The notes under the pieces are model-generated. The model saw only the letters and a program-made list of their open reading frames with translations, was not told where the DNA came from and ran no database searches. A program made the translations under genes and the position numbers. 64,000 nucleotides of DNA from Henricia sp. BOLD:AAB3569 (lineage: Eukaryota; Echinodermata; Asteroidea; Spinulosida; Echinasteridae). Location: assembly GCA_037783545.1 (NCBI GenBank), contig JBBELK010000620.1, positions 558,001 to 622,000 on the forward strand, read 5' to 3'. Position 1 is the first letter of the stretch, and the number at the start of each line of letters is the position of its first letter. This document shows positions 11,940-24,140 of this stretch, piece after piece.

Positions 11940-12175
11940 ATGCGCTGGAGACTTGGGTTTGGGTCACTGGCTCGCAATACTAGGGTGAAAACTTTGGGTT
12001 GCGGGTTCGATACCCGGCTGTGCAAGGCACTTAAACACACTTGCTCCATCCTTCGGAAGGGATGTAAAGCCGTTGGTCCAGTGTTAGGTAACGCACTTTA
12101 AAGATCCCAGAGCATTCTTTCATGAAGAGCAAGGAGATTCCCCGGCGTCTCTGGCCGTTTATAATTTATCGTCTT
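11940..12175 (+). repeat. tRNA-derived SINE, 5'-truncated
   Basis: It begins within the head (GGTTGCGGGTTCGATACCC), then CAAGGCACTTAAACACACTT, GCTCCATCCTTCGGAAGGG and CGTCTCTGGCCG. The order matches the longer copies at 33218-33552 and 51446-51772 in reverse orientation. Confidence 0.8.
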
Positions 12176-12851
12176 CTCCCCATGAGGCGCACACAACATA
12201 TCCATATCACGTACCTATATGAGTGACCCAAAACAATGACGTCACATTTTGCGCGTTTCCAGGGGAGTGTAAATGTAAGGAGAGAGTCATAAAAAAGCTC
12301 GAATGTAAATAAACTTGACGTCGTTATGTCGTCAACTGTTAACTCACATGATTTAATACGGTTGTGTGTATTTTGAAGATGGTGTCAGTTCTACAGGGTG
12401 CGTGTGGTCACTTCCAGGTGATCTATTTCAATTCTTACGTCACCTTCTTTTGTTGGTATGCGGGCAGACTTTTGTACCAACTCGCGAAACCCGTTTGACC
12501 AGTTCTAAGTCATTGGCCGTGTCTACTCTTAAAATTACTCAATTATCTGGTGTTTTATCCGACGATTCAATAAATAGACCACACGGCATTTTGTTTGAAG
12601 CGTTTCATTAGCTAGGGAACGCGAACGCGAACAGTCGGTTGTCTTAATTCTGAGGAGATCTTAGAACAGATGAAAACAAAAACATAGTCTTTGACTTTCG
12701 TGGCGAGATAAAACTTTTGATGTGAACAAGATTCGAGCCCGAGTTCTAAGACCACATCATGAGGTTACCGGTGCTGAAAGAATTTCGCGTTCACGTTCGC
12801 GTATTACGTCCATCTAAACCTCCCTACATGTATTATAGGCAGATTTTTACT

Positions 12852-12930
12852 TTAAAGGCAGAGACTTTAAAGTATTTCGTGGCACGAATTTGGCCTCACG
12901 CGCGCATTGCTGACGAGCCTGTGCCTTTAA
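12852..12930. mobile_element. Palindromic TTAA MITE, GGCACAGGCTCGTCAGC family, shortened copy 3
   Basis: TTAAAGGCAGAG on the left and the intact right end CTGACGAGCCTGTGCCTTTAA. Most of the left arm is missing, so only 79 bp remain. Confidence 0.75.
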
Positions 12931-14302
12931 CTTCTCCACACAGGTTGAACAACGAAAGTTAAAAATGTCCAATGATTGCTTTCCTAGTTTCCAACAGGCA
13001 ACATAAACCTCGCATAAAGTTGTATTCACATCGTAAACGTGAAGGTTCTTCCTTTTCCCCTTACGGTGAATCTTTGAATTAATAACCCGACAACACGTGC
13101 GTGGTAGTATTTGATCTTTCCCAGGATCCCAATGTTACTTCATAATCATCGCTCCGGTTGATCAAGGTGCACCACTAATCATAAAGGGCGCCCCCAATAC
13201 AGTTTTAGAGCCATGATGATGTACATAATGGCATTATATATCATTTTTAATTTACAATAAGTTAGGGATATTGTGGGGTGTACTGTTTTCCTTCCTCCAT
13301 GGGTGTACGCAGATATTTTATTAAGGATATGTATTCCACTTGAATGGTTTTGTATATGATTAGACAATCGTATTTGCATGACAGACACAGTTTGTCACAG
13401 GAATAGGTGCAAAAGTCATTTGAAAAAAAAACATCCAAAATTGACAACATACCAATTTTCTGAACTTATTTTGAGTAGTGTACATGTACCACGGTGAAGG
13501 CATAATAATACAAAGTTACAAACGTAACAAAGGAACCAAGCACAACTTCAGAAACAAACATGATTTATAAATTAATTTATAAGAAGGCTCTTTACAAATT
13601 TTACATTTTCTTGCACTTCTTCAATTTCATTTTTTTGTACATTCATCAATACTTGTAGGTTGCCTTGGAATAATTTAAGAAATTAAAATTAACTGACATT
13701 TATGTAAACATTTAGCCTTCCAACAATTTAACAACCAACACAATCGCCAGAAACTGTAATCAACCAATAATATGAATATCTTGGCTGAATTTTCCGGTAA
13801 AACTACCTTCCCATCAAGTATGTACGCACGAAATGCCGACTTTTTAAACACCCCCCCCCCCCCCCCCCCACCCCCCAGCACCCCCGTATGCAAAATTATT
13901 GACCTGACCCATATAAGGTGCGTGCATTACGTTTATACCCCCTCCACCCCTTCGGAAATTTGTACAGTGTTTTTAGAAAGGCATGTTGTCACACTATTTC
14001 TAACAATTTTTGGGCCTAAGTTATCTCTTCAGAACAACTTAAACTTATTTCCTTTATTTTGAGACCAGACAAAGGTATTTCCTCGAAAATATGGTCTTTG
14101 TTGCCAAAATGCTCCCTTTACCGTGGAAAGACCCAATTACAGTAACTTCCTAGGGCATGTGAAATATTGTACATGTATTGATTCTAGGGGGTGGGTTAAG
14201 GAGTGTCAGGGTTAATTGAGCCTATGCAAATTCAAGAGCCATTCGTACATGATGAATTTTTATTCGAAGACAACAATCTTAGGTAGACACTACAAAGCGC
14301 CC

Positions 14303-17300
14303 TCAGTCATTGTGTTCGTGTACCAACACACCGACCTGGTCATAAAACTCGCCCGTCCGCCAAACCTGACGAGCATAGATGACAAAGGTTCGAATCCTAT
14401 CCATGACCGCACTGCCTACGCATTTGGTTATGAACCACACTGCGACAAGAGCTAAAAATAGCCATGATAACCACAGAGCATAGTCAGGCTCCTCAGTTGC
14501 AATACTAGACAAGGGTCCCTGTAGATCCAAGTCTGAGACTTGCACAGAAGCATTGGGCTTTAGACCTAACAGGTTGCAAGATCAGAAGAAAAAAAAGAAA
14601 ATATAACATTAACAGTTAAATGAATTAGCTCCACAAGGTAAAATTGTTTTTTTAAATTAACTGGTCGCATACATTTTTAAAATTAATAGCAGTATACATC
14701 ATTGGTAATCTCGAAAATCAGAAATGTTCACAGATTTACGCCCAACTTACACAATATAAACATGATGAACGTAGAAAACTTTCCCTGTAATGGTTTTGTT
14801 TGAAGTGCTATAGTTTTTGAGAAATAAGTGAAACAATTAGTTTTCGTCTCATGAGACGAAAATTCAATTTGCCCCAAAACCATTTCGCTCCAAACCACTT
14901 CGCCCGAGTGCCATTTCACCCCAAATTACTTCGTGCACGGGCCGTGATTCAGGGCGAAATGGTTCAGGGCGAAGTGGTTTTGGGGCGAAGTGGTTTTGGG
15001 GCGAAATGGCTGCAAACCCTTTTTTGACTGTTTTCTCAAAAGTTAGACGAAGTACGGAGCTGGATTTTGCTCAGGTTGGTTTTAATCATGCATATCTTCA
15101 ATCACACAGGGGGATAAAACTATTTGTAACAGTTTACCAATCATGTATACTATCTTTAAGTTTCAGCCATTTGCATCTTTGAACACTCAAAAAAAAGTCT
15201 AGTTAATAGAAATTGTAGCCTACAGTAACCTTGAGAACAGAATACTGTACCTGTGAAATTCCGGATGAAATCACTAAAAACATCAAAGGTCCTTTGACTG
15301 TAATTGAACCTCATGACTGGTTTACTGTTGTGGAAGAGTAGAATATTCGGCACGGCCACAATACCAAACCTTGTGTTTAAACTAAAATATAAAGGGGAAG
15401 AATTGAAAAGATTCTTTTAAAATCCAAAGAATGTAATTATGCTGCTGGTTCCGCACAATGGACTGTATTTCTGTAGCCCATTGCACCGTTTTTTAAAACA
15501 CAAAACATGCTACGCGCACACACATTTCAAACGTTTCTTATCTAGCTTTCAATGGAAATTTGTGCCTGCACCACAGCTCTCCCGTGCAAGCAGCCCGGGC
15601 TCACGCTGCGCGTACGCAACTTTCCCCAAGTCGCCCCCAGTTCGAGCGCCCTCACGCGTTCAGGAATACGGTCTATTGGTGTCATTTTGCTACAATCAAT
15701 TGACTAACACATCTCACATCTTTTCGTTATTCTTAGAATCTCTTGTCACAACTGAAGAACTCGGTTGCGAACCATTAGCACTTGGAAAAAATGTAGTCAT
15801 GTTTGAAAATATCCAACAAAGTTTAAATTTCTGGTTACAGAATAATGTTCCCCCAAGGTTTGAAGGTTGTTCCCCAAAACAAATTGTTGTTTACCTGTTG
15901 TACTGAATGGCATCGATGGCCAAAACCTCCAAATCTGGAAATGCTCTTCCAATGGCATTAAATGCTGGGGCGGCAGCTGCTGAAAACTTACACCAGGGAG
16001 CAAAGAACATGACAAAGGTGCAGTAGCCTCCTAAAATGCTGGTCGAATTATCCTGGCTTGGCGTTTTATACACATTCCCCACAGTTTCCATTAAGACAGT
16101 GTTATTGACAATTCTCACTCTTTCTGTTCTATTTGCAATGGGTCTTGGTATGCAGGGGTACTTTACTCGACGTTTTTGAGATCCTGTTTCCTCAGTCGTA
16201 TTAGCGTAGGTAAACTCTGGATGACTGTAAAGAGTGTGCGCATCGAGTGTCTTGTTCAGCCCCTTCACAAACCTGTGGAACACTTCTGGCCTCATATACG
16301 AGGCTAGCAACTTGAAGTAGTCCGTTTGATGGGAAGAATTCTCTGCTGTGTTCCCCTCAGCATCACAATTGGCATTTTCTTGGTGATTTTCAGAGTTATC
16401 TTTTTCACTGTTTGTTTGCTCTGGTGGGCTTTGAAAATCATATGAATTTGCTGCCTCTAAAACATTCTCACCGGTTTTTGATTTGGGAGGGCCAAGTGAA
16501 TTGGAAGGCTGGGAAAGACGTTCCATCTCTATGTTAACATTTCCTACAGCAAACAAAACGGAAATCAATGAAATGAAGTAATGAAATACAAGACTCAAAC
16601 CTGCAAATTTTTGAAATTTACAAATAATGATGTACTGTAAATGCAAAATCTGTATCTGTATCCGTCTGGTACTGCACAAATCGCCAAGTGGCTATAAACG
16701 TGCAGGTCATCATGCATCGCATGCGCAACATCTACTTGCTATTACCAGTAGCTTGATTTTTGTCATTGATTAATTGAGGATCTTGAATTTAATCACATCA
16801 GATGCCATTTTTGTACTGGCTGGCAGAGAATTCCATGTTGGTATTGTCCTGGGATAGACTGAATATCTGTAACCATCCTTGTTTGATCGGATGACATTGT
16901 AGTTCATCAGTTCATGTGATTGACGAGTGGTCAATTTACCGGTAAATGATGAATTTCTAAGCTGAAGATGATGACTAATGTTTGTCGGGATGATCTGGTG
17001 GTGTTTTTTTTTAAAAGTAATATCAGGCGTGCTTTTTTCCTCCTATACTGTAGCGTCTCTCAGTTTATTAAACAGCAGAAAAATGTTTGTTTCAATTTAA
17101 CTATTTACTTGGTAAGACTTTATGATCGTCACTATCTTATTTTGGAAATGGCTTATCAATATGCAGATGTGAAACCAATTTGAAAACCGAAATGTTGCAT
17201 TTCTAAAGTAAAATGACATTTTCTCCTAACATTTAGTTAGTGCACAAGATAAATCATGTACGCGTGCATGAAGCGCCTTCTGTTGTCGCGCTTTAGTACG

Positions 17301-17905
17301 CACGGAGCACTCGTGTCGTGATTTTGTCCATTACTCTCTGCAGTAATTTTGTCAATTATTTATCTTGAAAATGCAACATTTCCGACAGAAGTGCAAGTGG
17401 GAAGTATATTTTAGAATTAAATTATTTATTGATTCCAGGAGCTGAGGAGGTAATTTCCATTAAATCCTTTCCTTCCTCAGTGGTTCAACCATGTCAACCT
17501 AAACGGAAAAAATACCGGATAGGCCTAAATTATTTCCGGAATTTTCTTGGAGACGTTTAATTATGAGTTGCTCTGAATTTTGTAAGCTTCTTTTGTTTGG
17601 CCTTCCTCCTTCTCCGGTTCTGCCTTAATATCCTACAAAGTTACATGTATTACTATGGTGTCTTATGTGTCCGGAATCTGGGCAAGAAAGTCGCAGACGT
17701 ACGTAGGCCTAGGAGTAGGAGTGAAGATTTTTATTTCTTCTTTTTATTTTGGAATTGGAAACATTTTCCATTACAACGAAACCAAATGAGGTAAATGAAA
17801 CCACAGTGTTAGTGTTAACTTACCAAGTATAGAACACGTAAATAACGAGAGATTTGCCACCAGAATAACTGGAAAAACACACCACTTGTTCATGGAGGCC
17901 GCCAT
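14303..17905 (-). CDS. TXNDC15: Thioredoxin domain-containing protein 15, complete
   Basis: A membrane-anchored thioredoxin-fold protein of the secretory pathway; the human gene is linked to ciliary (Meckel-type) disease. Exons: 17905-17824, 16543-15895, 15381-15251, 14565-14303, GT/AG with matching phases, about 375 residues (human about 360). The start used is the ATG inside AAAATGGCGGCC, a YY1-like site; an in-frame ATG lies 12 nt downstream at 17893. Either start gives a signal peptide (WCVFPVILVANLSLF). A polar, poorly conserved stretch follows. The thioredoxin fold has FFAPWCKFSAA, a CxxS-type site with one cysteine as in the family, so full dithiol exchange is unlikely. FGIVAVPNILLF carries the cis-proline. 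The C-terminal exon has one membrane segment (LWLSWLFLALVAVWFI). Introns are 1280, 513 and 685 nt. The last contains repeat copy B; the middle one contains a partial repeat related to 25187. Confidence 0.95.
14683..15159. mobile_element. TTAA element with GGGGCGAAGTGG core, copy B
   Basis: It is in the opposite orientation to copy A: the left end TAGCAGTATACATCATTGGT is slightly decayed and the right end is TATACTATCTTTAA. Near 15070-15100 it contains the uninterrupted text GGTTTTAATCATGCATATC. This is the empty site for the MITE nested in copy D. It lies in TXNDC15 intron 3. Confidence 0.85.
15446..15680. mobile_element. Fragment of a repeat related to 25187-25455
   Basis: It shares ACACAAAACATGCTACGCGC-type sequence and the end GCGTTCAGGAATACGGTCTA with 25187-25455. 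The left terminus is missing or diverged. It lies in TXNDC15 intron 2. Confidence 0.6.
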
Positions 17906-18978
17906 TTTGGATTTCAACTTTGACACATTGAGAGGGGCGGGGTCAATCTAACTTCCTGGTCCTCAACCATGCCTCAACAAACTTGCAAAGGCCATACTCG
18001 TCTACTTTACCACCATGCGCCCCCACCCTCACCCTCCCCCTCCGCTCCCCCTCCCCCACACCCCCCTCTCCCCCACACCCAAACCCCACCTGCACCACCT
18101 CCCCCTCGCCCCTCGCCCCCCGCCCCCCGCCCCCCTCCCCCACTCCCCACACACACACTCCCCTGCACAGGAAAATGCTTTATAAATATTTGCATGTATA
18201 TCTCGCAAATTACAGATAAATTAGTATTTTACGAGAAAAAAACCAAAAATTATAATTTATAAACGACAAATTAAACCTACCGAACGCGCATGTCAACGGT
18301 CTTGACCACCTGATTTAATACCAGCCAATGAGATCACAGTAGACGAAGTAATCAGCTGTTACGTCAATGGAAATCCCTCCCTCGGAACTGTTCAGGAAAT
18401 CGACAGGAATGTTTCTACCGCTTCAATTTATCAGTTTATTTGGCATGTTCTCTGCTACTGATGTTTCCTTTTATCTGTGTCTGTCTTTCATACCAAGAAC
18501 ATGGCACAATTTACAAGTAATCATATTCATTAAACAAAACGGTTTAACGTTTGTATAGTGCGGGAGTAAGAGTACTTGGTAGAACAGCAGTCTGATATCG
18601 CGCACATGTTTATGTTAATTCGGGTCAGTCATTACCAGGCGACGTCGAGGGAGTGTTCACGTCAAGTCGAACATTGTCAAGACGAACATTGTCAAGACGC
18701 CGGGAAGCTGCCGGCTGCCTACTTCTTCAGTAAATCTGCACGGCAAGGCAAGAACGATAGGCTTAATGACGTGGGTTTCTTGTTCAGAGATGAATTAACG
18801 ATCTAAAGATCAAGGCAGGTCAAAATTAAGACGGACTTTAGACGATATCTAATCAAGAGTGTACGACGACGCGACAGCCGACAGGCACTTGTGCACGGTC
18901 GTTTAACCGTTTAACCTAGCTAACAGACACTCCTCAATCCTATAAAATCAATACGATTTTGCATAGGTCGACAGCAAA
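17906..18978. promoter_or_regulatory. Divergent promoter interval between TXNDC15 and the first ELOVL6-type gene
   Basis: About 1.07 kb separates the two start codons, which point away from each other. A YY1-like AAAATGGCGGCC overlaps the TXNDC15 start. A strongly strand-asymmetric C-rich tract lies at 18010-18165 (almost no G on the plus strand). No TATA box is placed with confidence. The 5' UTR of the elongase is probably in the right-hand 400 bp. Confidence 0.5.
18010..18165. repeat. C-rich low-complexity tract
   Basis: About 150 bases are nearly all C with T and A (CCCCTCCCCC, CCCCACACCC units). The minus strand is correspondingly G-rich with many G runs of 3-6, so quadruplex or triplex formation is possible. 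Translations of it are low complexity and not treated as genes. Confidence 0.85.
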
Positions 18979-19926
18979 ATGGCGCAATTGGCACTTGAAT
19001 ACACCGATGCATTTCCTTTTGACAATTACGAAGTCTTGGTCAGATCAAACCGTACTCCATGCGACCCAGAAGGCGCCTTCGATTTCGAGAAAAACTTCGG
19101 GATTCCTCAAGTCGACGACAAACTGATGTGGTTCCAACAGAACTGGTCCAAGTCCGTCGTCTGCAGCGCTCTGTACGCCGTGCTCATCTACTTGGGCCGC
19201 TTGTACATGGAAAGGAGGCCTCGGTTCGATCTCCGTCTCGCTCTGGTCACGTGGTCCTTTACCCTGGCCGTATTTAGCTGGATGGGGGCTGTGCGATTGT
19301 GGAGCAACACTATCACTTTTGTGCAAACTTACGGCTGGACGGAATCAGTTTGTGACCCCATCATCTACCGGGGAGTTGCTGGCTTCTGGTCATGGCTCTT
19401 CGTCCTCAGTAAACTCCCTGAGATGGGAGACACCGTCTTCATCGTCCTCCGGAAACAAAAGCTGATCTTCCTCCATTGGTACCACCACATAACTGTCTTT
19501 ATTTACTGTTGGTACAGCTATCCTCAAATTGTGGCTCAGTCACGCTACTTCGTACTGATGAACTTCTCGGTTCACTCGCTGATGTACTCCTACTACACCC
19601 TCAAGGCCTCAAGATGGGTCTACATTCCAAATTGGGTCAACATCTTGATTACATCTTTGCAGATTGCGCAGATGTTCGTGGGCTGCTTCGTGAATGGCTA
19701 TGCATACTCCATCCGGAGGAATGGTGGGTTCTGCTCAACAACTGATGCAAATCTACGCGTATCCTTTCTCATGTACTTCAGCTATTTTGCCCTCTTTCTG
19801 CATTTCTTTGTTGAAACGTACATCAATCGCAGGAGACAACGGGAAGCCAACCTCAACAAAGCCTGTCTACCAAAAGCTGAGCAAGACTCTAATAAGAACT
19901 TGATAGGTGACAAGAAAACAAATTAA
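18979..19926 (+). CDS. ELOVL6: ELOVL6-type very-long-chain fatty acid elongase, intronless copy 1
   Basis: A 3-ketoacyl-CoA synthase of the ER membrane that condenses malonyl-CoA with an acyl-CoA. The ELOVL3/6 branch acts on saturated and monounsaturated C12-C16 chains. The frame is 315 codons with no intron; start AAAATGGCG. Visible motifs: KLPEMGDT at 145-152, histidine box HWYHH at 166-170, then NFSVHSLMYSYYTLKA and QIAQMFVGC. Several hydrophobic spans fit a seven-helix protein, and a charged tail ends NLIGDKKTN. The vertebrate protein is about 265 residues; the extra length is at the N-terminus (about 45 residues before KLMWFQQNW) and in the tail. A TTAA element begins 6 bp after the stop. 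A second intronless copy lies 8 kb downstream on the same strand. Confidence 0.95.
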   Translation: MAQLALEYTDAFPFDNYEVLVRSNRTPCDPEGAFDFEKNFGIPQVDDKLMWFQQNWSKSVVCSALYAVLIYLGRLYMERRPRFDLRLALVTWSFTLAVFSWMGAVRLWSNTITFVQTYGWTESVCDPIIYRGVAGFWSWLFVLSKLPEMGDTVFIVLRKQKLIFLHWYHHITVFIYCWYSYPQIVAQSRYFVLMNFSVHSLMYSYYTLKASRWVYIPNWVNILITSLQIAQMFVGCFVNGYAYSIRRNGGFCSTTDANLRVSFLMYFSYFALFLHFFVETYINRRRQREANLNKACLPKAEQDSNKNLIGDKKTN

Positions 19927-19931
19927 CAAGC

Positions 19932-20780
19932 TTAAAGGAACACACCTTCTTTGTTGGGCTATTTTGGGCTCGAAATAGACCCATACATTATTCTGAAGCG
20001 CATTCGAGAGTAAATTAGATATATCCTGAAAAGACGCCGTCAAATTTGGCCGTTTTTGAGCACTTTTGAAAAATCCAAGGTCACGTGACTTTTCGGAACC
20101 AAATTACGGTTCCGAAAAGTCACGTGGTCTTGTGAGTTAGTTGTATTTCCAGCCGTATAAAAGTTTGTTACTGCAGAACTGCACCAAATTCAACTCTGAT
20201 TTCCCCCCAATATTTATAAGTAATTGACAAAAGAGAGACTATTTATACAGGTATGAAACAAAGTTAAACATAAGTATGAAAATTCGAACATAATTGTTTG
20301 TTTCGAGAGTCCGGAGAACGGGAGCGAGCGCGTGCTACGGCAGGCTACCGTTGAGTGTAGAAATTTGCCCCGCGCAGCATGCACGGCAAAGTGCACGCAC
20401 ACGTACATGTACGTAGGCGTGTTGCTTCGGTGCACGTACGTTCGTGAAGAAAAAAACATGATCCCAACTCCTCAACAAAAAAACGGAAATTCCTATTCGG
20501 GGCGTCCGAGCTGTCCAGTGAAATCGTGAGCAGAAAATTGGAGATATCCTGAGCAGGAAAAGAGCGAATCGTTTGTTACAAAGTCGTGAGGCTCTCGCGT
20601 AGTTGAAACGGCTGGTAAAGCGTATAACCCGTCTTTTGACCGTTTTTGTTATTTTTGCACTTCTTTAGTAAATTACGGGATATTTTGATGAAATTTTTTT
20701 TGCAACGACCATCAAAAAAGTATTGTCAATGCTGCTACATCACTAAATCATGTAAACAGTAGGCAGGTGTGTACCTTTAA
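19932..20780. mobile_element. TTAA-flanked element, GGAACACACC family, 849 bp
   Basis: TTAAAGGAACACACC at the left and GGTGTGTACCTTTAA at the right are inverted and bounded by TTAA. A second full copy is at 59249-59880 in the opposite orientation, and the left part recurs near 35524-35640. It starts 6 bp after the ELOVL6 stop codon, so it probably supplies that gene's 3' UTR. It contains no convincing reading frame. Confidence 0.88.
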
Positions 20781-22452
20781 GTTGGGTTGAATTCCATGTC
20801 CGGAAATTAAAGATTTTGTGTATGACCTACAAATTATCTAGAAAAGTGCAACTTTGATTGTAAAAGCACAGCTTAGGGTGGGGTAGAAGCCAAGGAATTA
20901 GGTATTTTTTTCGTATACATTGAACAAAGATTTTAAGGAAATTACCTCCTGGAATCAACACATAAGGTAATTTTAAGATATACTTCCCACTTGCACTTTT
21001 GTCGCAAATGTTGCTTTTCTGTAGAAAAATCACGTTTACTAGCCCTTCGCTCAGTTTGTGCTACGGTAACTGTTGACCCTAAAACATAAATACCTTTGAG
21101 TTTTCTCCAATGAATCTGTGCTTTCCATGGCGAGTCCCGTTGCTTTGTACGTTGTGTCGCCATTTTTTTGCGATGGCGTGTGAGCACATAGCAACAGTAT
21201 CTAAGGGGCGGGGTTAACTGGGCAATCTTGGAACTATGCATTGTGTACATGTATTTTTGTTGTCAGTGTGTGCACACTGCATGCCTTGTATACTATGCAT
21301 TTATTTACATAAAAATTTGATTTGTATCAAGCACCTCATTAAGAGCAAACAGAACAATTTTATTTATAAATGCTGGCGTCTTTCATGATTAATAAATACA
21401 TGTACTAATGAATGAAAGTATTCCAAGTTCGTTGCAGTAGCATTTTTTTCCAGACCCCCAAACAATTCAAGGTCTTGCAAAAGTTTTAAGATGCACATAT
21501 TTTAATCTTAAACCAATATCATAACCTTTTTCAGTACATTTATGGTTACAAAAGGAAGTGTACATTGTATACCAATTGAAAAAAATTAAATCAGTAAAAT
21601 AATTTTGAAATTTAGTGTGTACTCTTGAGAATTGTAAATATCATTTTATATTCGGAGTTTACATTACATTTCCTGAGGTTTTAAATGTCTTGCAGTTCTA
21701 GGATGATGAAATAATTGAATTGTGTTTTGTGCAGCTAAAGTGAAAACTGTAGTGGTATTAATTCAGAAAAGAAATTTCATTGAATTTAGTAGGTACTAGC
21801 ATATATGTAAAAAGCAGTACACGACCATACGGAAATAGGATGCAGCTCTGATGTCAATGAAAGTGATACTGTAAGAAGTAGGCCTAAGGATGGGACATTT
21901 AACCGGTTAACCGTTTAACAGAAAATATGAAAAACCGGTTTTGCCAAATATTTAAACGAAACCCAATTTTAAAAAAATGTACACTAGTTTTCATAGGGTT
22001 ATTTGTAATGACTTCATGAAATTGAAATAAATTTATATGGGGTCGTACCTGTAGTAAAATTGACCATATAAAGGTTCAACGATTATTTTGGGGGCCTAGA
22101 GGAATTTGTGTACATTGCACATGCATATAAATGCCAGCAACAATCTTTAATGTCAGCCGAACGGTTAACCGGTTAACCGACACTTGAAAGAATTGCAAAC
22201 CGGTGTCTCAATTAACCATAAATTCTCACCCCTAGTAAAAAGGTAAATTTAACTCATGCTGGCATTTCCGGATGACTACTTTGCATTTGAGTCTGTTGCC
22301 TTTTAATTGTGAGCAGGTGCCAGCCATTTATGCTGAATACAGTACTGTTTTTGTTCAGAGTGATATTCTATTATGATGGTTTAGGCTGTCTGTAGTGTAC
22401 TTATGAAGTATATGATAAGTAGTTTTTTCCGTGATAAAATTATATTTCATGA

Positions 22453-22957
22453 TTAAAGATAGTATACATGATTGGTAAACTGTTACAAATAGTTTTATTC
22501 TCCTGTGTGATTGAAGATTTGCATGATTAAAACCAACCTGAGCAAAAACCAGCTCCGTACTTCGTGTAACTTTTGAGAAAACAGTCAAAAGGGTTTGCAG
22601 TAATTTCGCCCCAAAACCACTTCGCCCTGAACTATTTCGCCCTGAACCACGGCCTGTGCACGAAGTGGTTTTGGGGCGAAGTGGCATTTGGGCGAGGTAG
22701 TGTTTGGACGAAGTAATTTGGGGTGAAATGGCACTCGGACGAAGTGGTTTGGGGCGAAATGGTTTTGGGGCGAATTGAATTTTCGTCTCGTGAGACGAAA
22801 ACTAATTGTTTTACTAATTTCTCAAAGGCTTTAGCACTTCAGACAAAACCATTTCGGGGGACGTTTTCTACGGTCATCATGTTTATGTTGTGTAAGTTAG
22901 GCGTAAATCTGAACATTTCTGATTTTAGAGATTACCAATGATGTATACTGCCTTTAA
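22453..22957. mobile_element. TTAA element with GGGGCGAAGTGG core, copy C
   Basis: TTAAAGATAGTATACATGAT on the left, GTATACTGCCTTTAA on the right; about 505 bp. It has the same layout as copy A, including the empty site GGTTTTAATCATGC-like text in reverse near 22510-22540. The centre is an array of CACTTCGCCC and GGGGCGAAGTGG units. Confidence 0.87.
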
Positions 22958-24140
22958 CCAAAATGATAAATTGTAATTAGCGATGTGAAATATTTATGTT
23001 CTTAGTTGTGCATATGATGAAGCAGCTGACAGTGAAATGTGCAAAATGTTATACCTTTTCTTATAAATAATGGCCAAACTACTGTCGGCATATGATGCTA
23101 TCATGGCCTTTCTATAATATTTTTCCAATCGTACGCAATCTTAAATATATAAGTTTAACATACCATATCAAAGGTACTAATGGCGTAAAACAATGAATTT
23201 TGAAAAATAAATTTAAGAATCAATGAATGTACTGAAAAGATCTAGAATAAAGTGAGTTTTTCAAAAATTAATGTTTTGAAAAGAAAATTAACAAACTAAA
23301 TATATATTGTTGCATGTACTGTGGATTAATACTCAGCTTAAAAATGTACTTTGCCTGCTTAAAAAAGTGTTAGTGAACTTGTACTAGGTTATGTAAGGTC
23401 ATTAAACCCTAATTGGACGAACAATGGTGTAACTGTTTTAGTTTTCGATATTTCGATGATTTTTCGAATATCCCCGGGGCAACACTGGCGTCTGTGCTTG
23501 CCGGTGCGTTCTGTTTCCGCTGTTAAACATTTTCTTCAGTAAAAGTAGATTTAAACCATTTGGATTACAAATTTGACTTGATTTTAATATCGTCTCTGAT
23601 AAGATTCTAATCAACCATTTTGGTCTCTCAACCCCCGGTCCCCATACATTCAGGGTTAATTATGCTAATCGGAGTAATGACGTCATGTTTGTCAATAACT
23701 CTTAATTAATTTAATCCGTTTTCACTCGAAATTTAACAAATTTTAGGCTCCTTCCACTAAATAACATTGAAAAGTCGACCTTTGCAACAACCGTTACATA
23801 ATATGCAAATTTGTTAATTTTTTTGTATTGGCGCTTCCTTGGCCTTCAGGATTGCCCTTCTTTCAGTCGACTTTGGAACCAACCATGTCGTACGACATCA
23901 GTGTATGCATTGTATGCATTGTATATGACGTACGTGGCAAGAAACATGACAATGGTTGGTTAAGCTAAGGGCAAAGATCACAAACTAGTTGGTATCCTTT
24001 GTTTGGGAGTGAAATGTTATCGACTATTTTAGCCTTTTCACGACCCTAGTCATTGTCTGAAATTATTAAATAAAAAAAACCAAGTTAAAGCATTGTATCT
24101 TGCAAGTAGCATTCGACAGCGAATGGCCAAGTTTTATGTA

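Larger units (their letters stand above)
11255..14302. other. Intergenic region between SEC24C/D start and TXNDC15 end
   Basis: Contains the presumed SEC24C/D promoter and 5' UTR (from 11255 rightward), with no clear TATA box seen. It also holds a SINE at 11940-12175, a shortened TTAA MITE at 12852-12930, a poly-C run near 13850-13875 and half of a foldback at about 13960-14135. That half carries TTTATT at 14053-14058, which reads AATAAA on the minus strand about 245 nt past the TXNDC15 stop and could serve as its poly(A) signal. No gene supported. Confidence 0.7.

Noticed and set aside
17943-18262. Proline-rich and glycine-rich ORFs on both strands
   Set aside because: Low-complexity translations of the C-rich tract only.
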